Shown: one piece after another, positions 54,798-64,000 of the stretch | Position numbering within the stretch: position 1 is the stretch's first letter | How the letters are laid out: each line of letters starts with the position of its first letter | NCBI RefSeq assembly: GCF_000189535.1 | Contig: NC_015145.1 | Location: 744,001 to 808,000, forward strand | DNA length: 64,000 nt | Reading direction: 5' to 3' | Source of the DNA: Pseudarthrobacter phenanthrenivorans Sphe3 | Lineage (GTDB): Bacteria; Actinomycetota; Actinomycetes; Actinomycetales; Micrococcaceae | The notes under the pieces: generated by a model | Told to the model about the DNA's origin: nothing | Databases searched by the model: none | What the model saw: only the letters and a program-made list of their open reading frames with translations | Position numbers and translations under genes: made by a program

Positions 54798-56585
54798 CTA
54801 AACCCGGGGACGCTCCTCATGCCCGAGGTAGGTATCCAGCAAGGCGGAAGCACGGCCGCCGTCGACCTCCGCTGCGAGGCCCTTGCGCATGGTCTCCGCC
54901 TTTTCCCGCCCGGCCGGGAACGGCGGCAGGAGGGGAATTTCGGGATCGGTCAGCACGTCGATCACCACCGGACGGTCGGCCGCTAATGCCCGCTCCCAGG
55001 CGTCCCCTAGGAGCTCGGGATCCTCGACGCGGATGCCGGTCAGGCCCAACAGGTCCGCGTACCCCGCGAACGGAAAATCAGGGAGCTCCTGGCTGGCCGC
55101 GAACCGTGGTTCGCCTTCGGACTCCCGCTGCTCCCAGGTCACCTCGGTCAGTTCCCGGTTGTTGAAGACGCAGACCACGAACCGGGGATCGGCCCATTGC
55201 CGCCACCGGTGGGCGACGGTCACCAGTTCGGCGATGCCCGCCATCTGCATGGCCCCATCGCCCGCGAGCGCCACCAGCGGACGCTCGGGATGCGCCAGCT
55301 TCGCCGCGATGCCGTAGGGGATGGAGCACCCCATGCTTGCCAAGGTCCCGGAAAGGTGAGCAGGGACACCTGGCGGAAGGACAAGCTGCCGCGCATACCA
55401 GTAAACGCAACTGCCGACGTCGATACTCACCAGGGCGTCCGCCGGCAGCCTGCCGTTCAGCTCCCGGACCACGCGCTCCGGGTTGATGGGGCGGGCCGGC
55501 ACTGCTGCCCGGTCCGCGGCGAGGAGGCGCCAGCGGCTGACCTCCGCCTCCACATCCGATCGCCAGGCGCCGCGCGGGCGGGTCTCAAGCCTGGCGCCCA
55601 GGGCTTCAAGCGCAGCCGCTGCGTCTCCGGCGAGTCCCACCTCCACCGGGTAGCGATTGCCGATCTTCCGTTCATCGATGTCGATCTGGACGGCGCGGGC
55701 AGCGCCCGGCGGCGGATAGAACTCGGTCCAGGGATCGTTGGAACCGACGATCAGCAGGGCATCGCAGTGCCCCAGCAGGTGCGCGCTGGCAGTGGTACCC
55801 AGATGCCCCATGGTGCCCACGGCGAAGGGCAGCGTTTCGTCGACGTACGGCTTGCCCAGCAAACTGGTGGCAATTCCGGCTCCCAGCTTCTCCGCCACCG
55901 CCACCACCTCCTTGGCTGCGTGCCGCGCTCCCTGGCCCACCAGCAGCGCCACCCTCTCCGCGGAGTTCAGCAGGGCAGCGGCCGCGTCCAGGTCCTCTTC
56001 CCGGGGCGAAGCGGCTGCCGTGCTCCACGACGGCGCGGTAACCACGATGCCGTGCTCCTGCGGGAGTTCCGGCGCTGGCGCTGACTGGAGATCGTGCGGA
56101 ACGATGACCACGCAGGGCGAGGAAGTGGCCTTGGCGGTGCGGAAGGCCCGGTCCAGGACCATCGGAACCTGCTCAGGTGCGCTGACCTGCTGGACGAACT
56201 GCGCCGCGACGTCCTTGAACAGGGAGGTGAGGTCGATCTCCTGCATGTAGGCGGAACCCAGCACCGTCCGGCTTTGTTGCCCCACGATCGCAACCACCGG
56301 AACGCTGTCCAGCTTGGCGTCATACAGGCCGTTCAGCAGGTGGACGGCACCCGGCCCCTGGGTGGAGGTGACCACCCCCACCCCGCCGGTGTACTTCGCG
56401 TGCCCCACCGCCATGAAGGCGGCCGTTTCCTCGTGCCGCGCCTGGACGAACTCAACCCGTCCCTCGGCCCGGCGCAGGGCCCCCATGAAGCCGTTGATCC
56501 CGTCACCGCTATAGCCAAAGACCCGGTTGACGCCCCAGGCACTGAGCCGGTCCACAATCACATCGGCCACGGTACGGTCAGTCAT
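54798..56585 (-). CDS. TPP-dependent pyruvate:quinone oxidoreductase-type enzyme
   Basis: A 595-residue thiamine diphosphate enzyme, probably oxidising pyruvate to acetate and CO2 with FAD and membrane quinone (PoxB type). N-terminal PYR domain with Glu in QARHEETAAFMA (about 52), middle FAD/regulatory domain, C-terminal PP domain with TPP site GDGAMQMAGIAELVTV and VFNNRELTE. The start MTDRTVADVIVDRLSAWGV is typical. The C-terminal membrane-binding helix of PoxB is not obvious, so acetolactate synthase-like or other TPP activities cannot be ruled out. Convergent with barstar. Confidence 0.82.
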   Translation of the reverse strand: MTDRTVADVIVDRLSAWGVNRVFGYSGDGINGFMGALRRAEGRVEFVQARHEETAAFMAVGHAKYTGGVGVVTSTQGPGAVHLLNGLYDAKLDSVPVVAIVGQQSRTVLGSAYMQEIDLTSLFKDVAAQFVQQVSAPEQVPMVLDRAFRTAKATSSPCVVIVPHDLQSAPAPELPQEHGIVVTAPSWSTAAASPREEDLDAAAALLNSAERVALLVGQGARHAAKEVVAVAEKLGAGIATSLLGKPYVDETLPFAVGTMGHLGTTASAHLLGHCDALLIVGSNDPWTEFYPPPGAARAVQIDIDERKIGNRYPVEVGLAGDAAAALEALGARLETRPRGAWRSDVEAEVSRWRLLAADRAAVPARPINPERVVRELNGRLPADALVSIDVGSCVYWYARQLVLPPGVPAHLSGTLASMGCSIPYGIAAKLAHPERPLVALAGDGAMQMAGIAELVTVAHRWRQWADPRFVVCVFNNRELTEVTWEQRESEGEPRFAASQELPDFPFAGYADLLGLTGIRVEDPELLGDAWERALAADRPVVIDVLTDPEIPLLPPFPAGREKAETMRKGLAAEVDGGRASALLDTYLGHEERPRV

Positions 56586-56617
56586 GGTCTCCTCCGGTCC
56601 TTGCCAGTGTGCATGCC

Positions 56618-59236
56618 TTAAGCGTTGACGATCAGTCCCAGCTCGGCCTTCGAGGCCAGTGCGTCGTGCCGGGGCAGGACGCGCACGGTGTAGCCGAACG
56701 GCCCCGAACGGTCGATCACCAGCGAGCCGCTGAACAGGTGGCGCCCGCTTCCCAGGTCCTCCTGCACCTTCAGTTCCATGACCGTGATGTCGGCGAGGGT
56801 ATCGCTCTCCTCGGCGCGCCCATAGGCAACTTCCACGGCAACATCGTCCGGCGTGAGGTTGTGCAGCGCCACGTACGCGTTGACCTGGAGGGTGTCGCCG
56901 ATCTGCGGATCTTCGGAGACGCCCACGGAGTCCACGTGCTCCACGTGGACCAGCGGCCAGGCGGAGCGTACCTTTGCCGTCCAGGCGGCCAGCGCGCGGG
57001 CCTGCGAGTAGGAATTGGCCGAGGCGCTCCGTCCCGCCTCCGCCGCCGGACGGTAGAGGATGTTCACATAGTCCCGCAGCATGCGTTCGGCAGAAACCTG
57101 CGGTCCGAGGTGCGAAAGCGTGTGCTTGATCATGGAAACCCAGTGCGTGGGCACCTTTTCCGCGCCCGACGTCGACGGCCCTGCCGCCCCGGCGCCGGCG
57201 GAGACTGTGCTGCCATAGAAGCGGGGAGCCACCTGCGTCTCAAGCAACTCATACAGCGCGGCGGCCTCGATGTCGTCCCGTTCTTCGGCGGACGCGCCGT
57301 TGTTGGCGGTGGGGATCGCCCAGCCGTTCTCGCCGTCGTACATCTCGTCCCACCAGCCGTCCAGGACGGAAAGGTTCAGGGAGCCGTTGAGCGCTGCCTT
57401 CATTCCGGACGTTCCGCACGCCTCCAGGGGCCGCAGCGGGTTGTTCAGCCACACGTCGCACCCCGGGAAAAGCGTGCGGGCCATGGCGATGTCATAGTTC
57501 GGCAGGAAGGCGATCCGGTGGCGTACCTCGGGATCGTCGGTGAAGCGGACCAGGTCCTGGATCATCTTCTTGCCGGCATCGTCTGCCGGGTGGGACTTGC
57601 CCGCGATGACCAGCTGGATGGGGTGTTCCTTGTGGAGGAGCAGCGCCTTGAGCCGTTCGGGTTCGCGGAGCATCAGGGTCAGGCGCTTGTAGGTGGGGAC
57701 GCGGCGGGCAAAGCCGATGGTCAGGACGTCCGGGTCCAGGACATTGTCCGTCCAGCCCAGCTCTGCGTCGGCAGCGCCGCGTTTCTTCCATGAGGCCCGC
57801 AGCCTGCGGCGGACGTCCTCCACCAGCGCAGCCCGCAGCTCGCGGCGCAGGGCCCACACGTCGGCGTCGCTGACGTTGTAGGCGAGGTCCCAGCGGCCGT
57901 TCGCCTCAGCCTCGCTGCCGAACTGGTCACGCGCCAGCTTGGAAATGCGGCTGTCCACCCAGGTGGGGACGTGGACCCCGTTGGTCACGGAGGTAATGGG
58001 GACCTCGGAGTGGTCGAAGCCCGGCCAGAGGGCGGAGAACATCCCCCGCGACACTTCCCCGTGCAGTTTGGCCACGCCGTTGGCGCGCTGTGCCAGGCGA
58101 AGCCCCATCACAGCCATGTTGAAAACGGAAGGGTTACCGTCAGCGTAGTTCTCCCGGCCCAGTTCCAGGATCCGGTCCGTGGGGACGTCCGGCGCCAGCC
58201 CTGCCTGGAAGAAGTGGTGGATCTGGGCGATCTCGAACCTGTCGATACCGGCAGGGACGGGGGTGTGGGTGGTGAAGACGGTGGATGCCCGGCCGGCAGC
58301 GAGGGCTTCATCGAAGGTGAGGGCTTCATCCCCGCTCATCAGTTCCTGGATGCGTTCGATGCCCAGGAAGCCGGCGTGCCCTTCATTGGTGTGGAACACC
58401 TCGGGCGCCGTGGTCCCGGTCAGTTTCTGGAAGGCCCGCAGTGCCTTCACGCCGCCCATGCCCAGCAGCAGCTCCTGCTGCAGCCGGTGGTCTCCGCCGC
58501 CCCCGTACAGGCGGTCGGTGATGCTGCGTGCGGCGTCATCGTTGCCCGGCACGTTCGAGTCCAGCAGCAGCAGGGGAACGCGTCCGACGTCGGCACGCCA
58601 GATGTGTGCCAGCAGGCGGCGGCCGTTGGGCAGGGGGAGAGCGATCTGCAGGGGACGGCCGATGCCGTCCGCCGCGGGCTCACGCAGCAGGGTCAGCGGC
58701 AGGCCGTCCGGGTCCAGGACCGGATAGGTCTCCTGCTGCCAGGCGTCCCGCGAGAGGGACTGCTTGAAGTAGCCGGCCTGGTACAGCAGTCCTACGCCGA
58801 TCAGGGGCACGCCGAGATCCGAGGCCGCCTTCAGGTGGTCGCCGGCCAGGATGCCCAAACCGCCCGAATACTGCGGGAGGACTTCCGTGATGCCGAATTC
58901 GGGGGAGAAGTAGGCAATTGACGCCGGGGCGTCCGGGCCAAGGCTTTGGTACCAGCGCGGCTCCTCAAGGTAGCGGTTGAGGTCCTCTTCCGCCGCCCTC
59001 ACGCGCTCCACCACCGAACGGTTTGCCGCAAGCTGCTGGAACTCTTCCCGGCTCACCATTCCCAGGAAGCCCACCGGGTCCTGGCCGCTTTCCTCCCACA
59101 GGCGGGGGTTCAGTCCCGCAAAAAGTTCGCGCGTGGGACGGTGCCAGGACCAGCGCAGGTTGCTCGCCAACCGGGCCAGCGGACGGATCGGTTCGGGGAG
59201 GACAGTACGGACGGTAAATCTGCGGATTGCCTTCAC
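56618..59236 (-). CDS. glgP: Alpha-glucan phosphorylase
   Basis: Phosphorolytic degradation of glycogen/maltodextrin to glucose 1-phosphate; GT35 family. The protein has about 872 residues; the GTG at 59236 fits the family's MKAIRRFTVRTVLPEP. The frame open to 59359 is upstream sequence. N-terminal DUF3417-like segment (about 20-110), core blocks SPEFGITEVLPQYSGGLGILAGDHLK, HTNEGHAGF, HTPVPAGIDRF, and PLP site EACGTSGMKAALNG with Lys near 612. Divergent from glgE across 153 bases. Confidence 0.93.
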   Translation of the reverse strand: MKAIRRFTVRTVLPEPIRPLARLASNLRWSWHRPTRELFAGLNPRLWEESGQDPVGFLGMVSREEFQQLAANRSVVERVRAAEEDLNRYLEEPRWYQSLGPDAPASIAYFSPEFGITEVLPQYSGGLGILAGDHLKAASDLGVPLIGVGLLYQAGYFKQSLSRDAWQQETYPVLDPDGLPLTLLREPAADGIGRPLQIALPLPNGRRLLAHIWRADVGRVPLLLLDSNVPGNDDAARSITDRLYGGGGDHRLQQELLLGMGGVKALRAFQKLTGTTAPEVFHTNEGHAGFLGIERIQELMSGDEALTFDEALAAGRASTVFTTHTPVPAGIDRFEIAQIHHFFQAGLAPDVPTDRILELGRENYADGNPSVFNMAVMGLRLAQRANGVAKLHGEVSRGMFSALWPGFDHSEVPITSVTNGVHVPTWVDSRISKLARDQFGSEAEANGRWDLAYNVSDADVWALRRELRAALVEDVRRRLRASWKKRGAADAELGWTDNVLDPDVLTIGFARRVPTYKRLTLMLREPERLKALLLHKEHPIQLVIAGKSHPADDAGKKMIQDLVRFTDDPEVRHRIAFLPNYDIAMARTLFPGCDVWLNNPLRPLEACGTSGMKAALNGSLNLSVLDGWWDEMYDGENGWAIPTANNGASAEERDDIEAAALYELLETQVAPRFYGSTVSAGAGAAGPSTSGAEKVPTHWVSMIKHTLSHLGPQVSAERMLRDYVNILYRPAAEAGRSASANSYSQARALAAWTAKVRSAWPLVHVEHVDSVGVSEDPQIGDTLQVNAYVALHNLTPDDVAVEVAYGRAEESDTLADITVMELKVQEDLGSGRHLFSGSLVIDRSGPFGYTVRVLPRHDALASKAELGLIVNA

Positions 59237-59389
59237 CTGCGTCACACTAACCGACAACCTGCGCGGCTGGAACCAGCCCCGGGTTTCTTTTGGGTAAATG
59301 ACAGCAGCCACCAAGGAAATGACGAGCGACGCAACGAATTTAGTGCGCAGGCTTAGCAATCCGGGTCTTTTCTCGCTAACGTCGAGCTT

Positions 59390-61471
59390 GTGACGACTAA
59401 CTCAGGAACCAGTGCCGCATCAATGCAATTGTCGAAGGGCCACATCACTGACGGCCTGCGGTTCGGACGTTTTCCGATCACCGCCGTGCAGCCCGTCGTG
59501 GAGGGAGGCAAATTCCCGGCCAAGGCCCTCCCAGGCGAAGGAATCGTGGTTGGGGCCACCGCATTCCGCGAGGGGCATGACCAGCTGGGCGTCAGCGCAG
59601 TGCTCTTTGACCCGGACGGAAACGAGCGCCAGCGCGTAAGGCTCGCACCGCCCCGCGGGGAACGCGGCATGGGAACGGACCGCTGGGAAGGCGTCCTCAC
59701 GCCGTCGGACACCGGCAACTGGTCCTTCGCCATTGAGGCCTGGCATGACAGGTACGGCACCTGGCACCACAACGCCGAGGTGAAGGTGGAAGCCGGCATC
59801 GACGTGGAACTGATGCTGGCCGAAGGATCCGCCCTGCTGGGTGAAGCAGCCGAGGACGAGTCCCGCAGCGAGTGGGACCGGGGCGTACTCCGCGCCGCCG
59901 CCGGCAGGCTCGCCGACACATCCCTCAGCACGGAAGAGCGCCTCGGCGCCGGCTTCGGGCACGACGTAGCCGGGGTTGTGGGGCACCAGCCCATCCGTGA
60001 ACTGGTGACCGTCTCCGAAAAGTTCCCCCTGAACGTTGAACGCGACCGGGCCGGGCGCGGCGCCTGGTACGAGTTCTTTCCCCGCTCCGAAGGGGCGGTC
60101 AAGGACCACGCCACGGGCGCCTGGACCTCCGGAAACTTCCGCACCGCTGCCAAGCGGCTCGACGCCGTGGCCGCCATGGGCTTCGACGTCATCTACATGC
60201 CGCCCATCCATCCCATCGGCGTGCAGCACCGCAAGGGCCCCAACAACACACTGATCGCCGGACCAAACGATCCAGGCTCGCCCTGGGCAATCGGTGCTGC
60301 CGAGGGCGGGCACGACGCCATCCATCCCGACCTCGGCACCTTCGAGGACTTTGACGCCTTCGTGGCCCGCGCCAATGAGCTTGGCCTGGAAGTTGCGCTG
60401 GACCTCGCGCTCCAGGCGGCTCCCGACCATCCCTGGGTACAGTCGCACCCGGAGTGGTTCACCACCCGCGTGGACGGCAGCATTGCCTATGCCGAGAATC
60501 CGCCCAAGAAGTACCAGGACATTTATCCGCTCAATTTCGATAATGATCCCGAAGGTCTTTCAAACGAAATTCTGCGGATTGTGCTGCTCTGGGTGAGCCA
60601 CGGCGTAAAGATCTTCCGGGTGGATAACCCGCACACCAAGCCGGTTTGGTTCTGGGAATGGCTTATTGCACAGGTAAATAAGGAAGTTCCCGGCGTGGTG
60701 TTCCTGGCAGAGGCATTCACGCGCCCCGCCATGATGCACGCGCTGGGCCGGGCGGGGTTCCAGCAGTCCTACACCTACTTCACCTGGCGCAACACCAAGA
60801 AGGAAATCGAGTCTTACTTCAACGAGGTGAGCCACGAGTCAGCAGCCTTCTTCCGCCCCAACTTCTTTGTCAACACCCCGGACATCCTTACTGAATACCT
60901 GCAGTTTGGCGGCCCGGCGGCGTTCAGGATCAGGGCTGCCCTGGCAGCCACGGCCAGCCCCTTGTGGGGCGTCTATGCAGGCTACGAGCTGTATGAGCAT
61001 GTGGCCCGGCCCGGCGCGGAGGAGTACATCGACAACGAAAAGTTCGAGTACAAGGAACGCGACTGGGACGCGGCAGCGCACTCCGGCCGCACCCTTGCCC
61101 CCTACATCACGCGGCTTAACGAGATCAGGCATGCCCACCCGGCGCTGCAGGACCTGCAGAACCTCACGGTCCACCACAGCACCGATGAAGCCACCGTGGT
61201 CTACTCCAAGCACAAGACGCTGCCGGACGGATCCAAGGACACGCTCATCGTGGTGGTCAACGTCGATCCGCACGCAACCCGGGAGTGCACAGTGTCGCTC
61301 GACCTGGCAGCCCTTGAGCTGGACCCCCAGGACCTGACGCACAACGGGGGCTTCCACGTGGAGGACCTCATCTCCGGTGAAAGCTGGGAATGGGGCGAGT
61401 ACAACTACGTCCGGCTGGACCCGCACGTAGAGCCCGCCCACATCCTGAGCGTGAGGAGAACGCATCAGTGA
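59390..61471 (+). CDS. glgE: Alpha-1,4-glucan:maltose-1-phosphate maltosyltransferase
   Basis: Extends alpha-1,4-glucan with maltosyl units from maltose 1-phosphate, the polymer-building step of the GlgE pathway. The 693 residues match the GH13_3 family. An N-terminal domain (about 25-140) precedes the barrel with YMPPIHPIGVQHRKGPNN, nucleophile Asp near 411 in FRVDNPHTKPVWFWE, and acid/base Glu in VVFLAEAFTRP. GTG at 59390 is the start. Its TGA overlaps the treS GTG (GTGA), and the maltokinase gene follows, so one operon makes and uses maltose 1-phosphate. Confidence 0.96.
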   Translation: MTTNSGTSAASMQLSKGHITDGLRFGRFPITAVQPVVEGGKFPAKALPGEGIVVGATAFREGHDQLGVSAVLFDPDGNERQRVRLAPPRGERGMGTDRWEGVLTPSDTGNWSFAIEAWHDRYGTWHHNAEVKVEAGIDVELMLAEGSALLGEAAEDESRSEWDRGVLRAAAGRLADTSLSTEERLGAGFGHDVAGVVGHQPIRELVTVSEKFPLNVERDRAGRGAWYEFFPRSEGAVKDHATGAWTSGNFRTAAKRLDAVAAMGFDVIYMPPIHPIGVQHRKGPNNTLIAGPNDPGSPWAIGAAEGGHDAIHPDLGTFEDFDAFVARANELGLEVALDLALQAAPDHPWVQSHPEWFTTRVDGSIAYAENPPKKYQDIYPLNFDNDPEGLSNEILRIVLLWVSHGVKIFRVDNPHTKPVWFWEWLIAQVNKEVPGVVFLAEAFTRPAMMHALGRAGFQQSYTYFTWRNTKKEIESYFNEVSHESAAFFRPNFFVNTPDILTEYLQFGGPAAFRIRAALAATASPLWGVYAGYELYEHVARPGAEEYIDNEKFEYKERDWDAAAHSGRTLAPYITRLNEIRHAHPALQDLQNLTVHHSTDEATVVYSKHKTLPDGSKDTLIVVVNVDPHATRECTVSLDLAALELDPQDLTHNGGFHVEDLISGESWEWGEYNYVRLDPHVEPAHILSVRRTHQ

Positions 61472-63264
61472 ATTTCAACCCGCAGGGCTCCGGCCAGCAC
61501 TTCACCCCAAAAAGCACGTTCGAGCTAAACGCTCCGGGCCTCCAGCACGATCCGCTCTGGTACCGAAAGGCCGTGTTTTACGAAGTACTTGTACGAGCTT
61601 TCGCGGACGCCAACGGTGACGGCTCCGGAGACTTCTCCGGCCTCATCGACAGGCTTGACTACCTGCAGTGGCTGGGCGTGGACTGCCTCTGGCTGCCGCC
61701 GTTCTTCCAGTCACCGCTGCGTGACGGCGGCTACGACATCTCCGACTACAACTCCGTCCTGGACGAATTCGGCACCATCAGCGACTTCAAGCGGCTGGTT
61801 GCCGAGGCGCATGCACGGGGAGTCCGGGTGATCATCGACCTGCCCCTGAACCACACCTCGGACCAGCACCCCTGGTTCCAGGAGTCCCGCAAGGACCCGG
61901 ATGGGCCCTTCGGCGACTTCTACGTCTGGAGCGATACGGACGAGAAGTACCAGGACGCGCGCATCATCTTCGTGGACACCGAGGAATCGAACTGGACGTT
62001 CGATCCCATCCGGCGCCAGTTTTTCTGGCACCGCTTCTTCAGCCACCAGCCGGACCTGAACTTCGAAAACCCGAAGGTTATCGAGGCGCTGTTCGACGTG
62101 GTCCGGTTCTGGCTGGACCAGGGCATAGATGGGTTCCGCGCGGACGCCATCCCGTACCTCTACGAGGAGGAGGGCACCAACTGCGAGAACCTTCCGGCTA
62201 CCCACGAGTTCCTCCGACGGCTCCGCACCATGGTGGACGAAAGCTACCCCGGGCGAGTCATAATCGCTGAGGCCAACCAGCCGCCCAACGAAGTGGTGGA
62301 GTACTTCGGTACCGAAGACGAACCCGAATGCCATATGGCCTTCCACTTCCCGATCATGCCGCGCCTTTACTATGCGCTCCGGGACCAGAAAGCCGCCCCC
62401 ATCATCGAGACCATGCACGACACTCCGGAAATACCGGACGGGGCGCAATGGGGAACCTTCCTGCGGAACCATGACGAGCTGACCCTGGAAATGGTCACGG
62501 CAGATGAGCGCGCTGCCATGCTCGGCTGGTATGCGCCGGACCCACGAATGCGGGCCAACATCGGGATCAGGCGCAGGCTGGCGCCCCTGCTGGATAACTC
62601 GCGCGCCGAGATCGAACTGATCAACGCGCTGCTGCTCTCGCTTCCCGGCAGCCCGTTCCTGTATTACGGGGACGAGATCGGGATGGGGGACAACATCTGG
62701 CTTGAAGACCGGGACGCCGTCAGAACCCCCATGCAGTGGAATCCGGACCGGAACGCAGGCTTTTCCAACGCGGATCCCGGCAAGCTCTACCTGCCTCCCA
62801 TCCAGTCCCTGGTGTACAACTACGGCATGGCCAACGTTGAGGCAGAGGCGGCCCACTCAGGTTCGCTGCTGCGCTGGACCCGCCAGATCCTGAGCGTCCG
62901 GAAGAACCATCCGGCCTTTGGCCTGGGCGGGTTCAAGCATGTGGATGCCGACCACGACGCCGTCCTGGCTTACCTGCGGGAGCTGCCGGACGGCAATTCT
63001 GCCGGTGCCGACTCTGAAACCATCCTCTGTGCCTTCAACCTCTCCCAGCATCCCGTGGCAGCCCAACTGAAGGTTCCGCAGTACGCCGGACGCGGGCTGC
63101 GGGATGTGTTTGGCGGCCAGCCGTTCCCGGGCATCAACGAGGACGGAAACCTCACGTTGACCCTGGGCAGCCATGACTTCTTCTGGTTGCGGATCCGCTC
63201 AGCGGGTTCCAACCCGTCCTCTCCCTATACGCAGGCAATGCCGATCCTCTCGATTGAGAACTGA
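61468..63264 (+). CDS. treS: Trehalose synthase (maltose alpha-D-glucosyltransferase)
   Basis: Interconverts trehalose and maltose in the cytoplasm, supplying maltose for the downstream kinase. The 598 residues hold the GH13_16 barrel with WLPPFFQSPLRDGGYDISDY, LPLNHTSDQHPWFQ, nucleophile Asp near 224 in GFRADAIPYLYEEEGTNCENLP, acid/base Glu in VIIAEANQP and RNHDELTLEM. GTG at 61468 overlaps the glgE stop, with AGGAGA seven to ten bases upstream. The maltokinase lies 1 base after its stop; no fusion is present, unlike some actinobacteria that join TreS with the kinase. Confidence 0.96.
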   Translation: MNFNPQGSGQHFTPKSTFELNAPGLQHDPLWYRKAVFYEVLVRAFADANGDGSGDFSGLIDRLDYLQWLGVDCLWLPPFFQSPLRDGGYDISDYNSVLDEFGTISDFKRLVAEAHARGVRVIIDLPLNHTSDQHPWFQESRKDPDGPFGDFYVWSDTDEKYQDARIIFVDTEESNWTFDPIRRQFFWHRFFSHQPDLNFENPKVIEALFDVVRFWLDQGIDGFRADAIPYLYEEEGTNCENLPATHEFLRRLRTMVDESYPGRVIIAEANQPPNEVVEYFGTEDEPECHMAFHFPIMPRLYYALRDQKAAPIIETMHDTPEIPDGAQWGTFLRNHDELTLEMVTADERAAMLGWYAPDPRMRANIGIRRRLAPLLDNSRAEIELINALLLSLPGSPFLYYGDEIGMGDNIWLEDRDAVRTPMQWNPDRNAGFSNADPGKLYLPPIQSLVYNYGMANVEAEAAHSGSLLRWTRQILSVRKNHPAFGLGGFKHVDADHDAVLAYLRELPDGNSAGADSETILCAFNLSQHPVAAQLKVPQYAGRGLRDVFGGQPFPGINEDGNLTLTLGSHDFFWLRIRSAGSNPSSPYTQAMPILSIEN

Positions 63265-63265
63265 C

Positions 63266-64000
63266 ATGAACCAGCCCATCCTCACCCCCGCCCTGATTTC
63301 CCTCCTCCGCGAATGGCTGCCCCGGCAGCGCTGGTTCCCGGTCAAGACACCCGACTTCGAGGTCTCCCAGGCCGGAAGCCTGGGGCTGGAGGACCCCTCC
63401 GGCCACGCGGGCCTGGAGGTGTTCCTCCTGCGCGTCACCACCAGGGCGTCCGACGGCGGCCAGCGGACGGCCGTGGTCCAGGTCCCGCTGAGCTTCCGCC
63501 AAGCTCCGGCAGCCGGCATGGAGCGGGCCCTGGTGGGCCAGGCGGCCGGCATGGACCCGTCCAGGACCTGGGTCTACGACGCCGTTCACGATCCCGACTT
63601 CGTGGGCGGCTGGCTCGAGCTCATGCGGCAGGAGGAGAAGGCGCCGAGCGGGACGGCCGCCGGCTTCCGTGTCTCAGCGGAGCAGCGGCTCCCCACCAGC
63701 CGCGGGGTTGTGAAGGTGCTGTCCGGCGAGCAGTCCAACAGTTCAGTCATCGTGGACGACGGCGAGTCCGCCGCCATCGTGAAATTCTTCCGGGTGCTGT
63801 CCCACGGGACCAACCCGGAAGTTGAAGTAGGTGCGGCGCTGACGGCGGCAGGTACTTCCGAGGTTCCAGCAACGCTCGGCTGGGTGCGGGGCGAGTGGCT
63901 CTCCGAGAACGGGGCGGAGCCCAACGAATCCGCGGCAGCCCAAGCCGGCCCGCGTTACGTCCAGGGCGAACTGGCCGTGGCCCACGAATTCCTGGCCGGG
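63266..64000 (+). CDS. mak: Maltokinase, N-terminal part (cut by window end)
   Basis: Phosphorylates maltose to maltose 1-phosphate with ATP, the substrate of GlgE. At least 245 residues are in the window without a stop. The N terminus begins MNQPILTPALISLLREWLPR, and the cap domain contains QRWFPVK near residue 22, a hallmark of Pep2/Mak proteins. The kinase core starts near residue 150 with the VVKVLSGEQSNSSVI and AAIVKFFR nucleotide strands. ATG at 63266 is one base after the treS stop, as expected for a glgE-treS-mak operon. glgB probably follows but is outside. Confidence 0.93.
   Translation, partial: MNQPILTPALISLLREWLPRQRWFPVKTPDFEVSQAGSLGLEDPSGHAGLEVFLLRVTTRASDGGQRTAVVQVPLSFRQAPAAGMERALVGQAAGMDPSRTWVYDAVHDPDFVGGWLELMRQEEKAPSGTAAGFRVSAEQRLPTSRGVVKVLSGEQSNSSVIVDDGESAAIVKFFRVLSHGTNPEVEVGAALTAAGTSEVPATLGWVRGEWLSENGAEPNESAAAQAGPRYVQGELAVAHEFLAG

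Overview
The window is chromosomal DNA of a high-GC actinobacterium, most likely Arthrobacter/Pseudarthrobacter (Micrococcaceae). Evidence: GTP-type PEP carboxykinase, CarD, SenX3-RegX3/PhoU, a Bpa/PafE-type proteasome activator ending in GQYL, the GlgE-TreS-maltokinase alpha-glucan pathway, frequent GTG/TTG starts and stop-start overlaps. The organism name is inferred from gene content, not from a marker gene.

Layout. 1-8.6 kb: start of a flavoprotein gene, tRNA-Arg(ACG), pckG, then convergent hmp with an upstream NsrR-type regulator and a perfect inverted repeat in the hmp promoter region. The manB-orf-nsrR operon follows, then divergent recQ with a C-terminal phosphoribosyltransferase-like extension. 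8.6-16.6 kb: DHA2 exporter, an IS481-family element inserted at the 3' end of tRNA-Ser(GCT) with an 18-bp target duplication, a GNAT/prolyl-oligopeptidase pair and an orphan FAD/NAD(P)-binding protein. 16.6-19.4 kb: a nested mobile region in which an IS110-family element splits the transposase of an IS30-family element, which itself sits in a palindromic repeat. 19.4-33.1 kb: a 1507-aa secreted nuclease/5'-nucleotidase, tRNA-Ser(TGA), a quinone oxidoreductase/PadR pair, a tandem DUF1540 protein, cstA-ybdD, bpa plus an unknown helical protein, an aldo/keto reductase and small unknowns. 33.2-36.5 kb: a glycosyltransferase pseudogene broken by a second, identical IS110 copy and by a frameshift, then tRNA-Thr(CGT). 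36.6-51.7 kb: housekeeping blocks (tripeptidyl-aminopeptidase-like lipoprotein, holB-tmk, PLP enzyme, gpmA, phoU / senX3-regX3 with a PHO box, lipoprotein, carD-ispD-ispF-cysS-rlmB). 51.8-64 kb: carbohydrate storage block (glgX, glgP, glgE-treS-mak) interrupted by a secreted RNase/barstar pair and a pyruvate:quinone oxidoreductase-type enzyme.

The most notable finding is in the IS110 elements. Their 236-bp leader contains four short segments arranged like the guides of an IS110 bridge RNA. The two putative target guides together spell TCGCCCTCCCAGTG, which is the reconstructed empty site of copy 1: the HWEGD catalytic-motif codons of the IS30 transposase. The two putative donor guides match the element's own right and left ends (6 of 7 each). 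Copy 2 sits at a site that fits only the right guide and is flanked by an unexpected 9-bp direct repeat.

Functional themes are gluconeogenesis and glycolysis (pckG, gpmA), carbon-starvation uptake (cstA), nitric oxide defence (hmp/nsrR), phosphate response (phoU/senX3/regX3 and possibly the secreted nucleotidase), isoprenoid synthesis (ispD, ispF) and glycogen/trehalose turnover.
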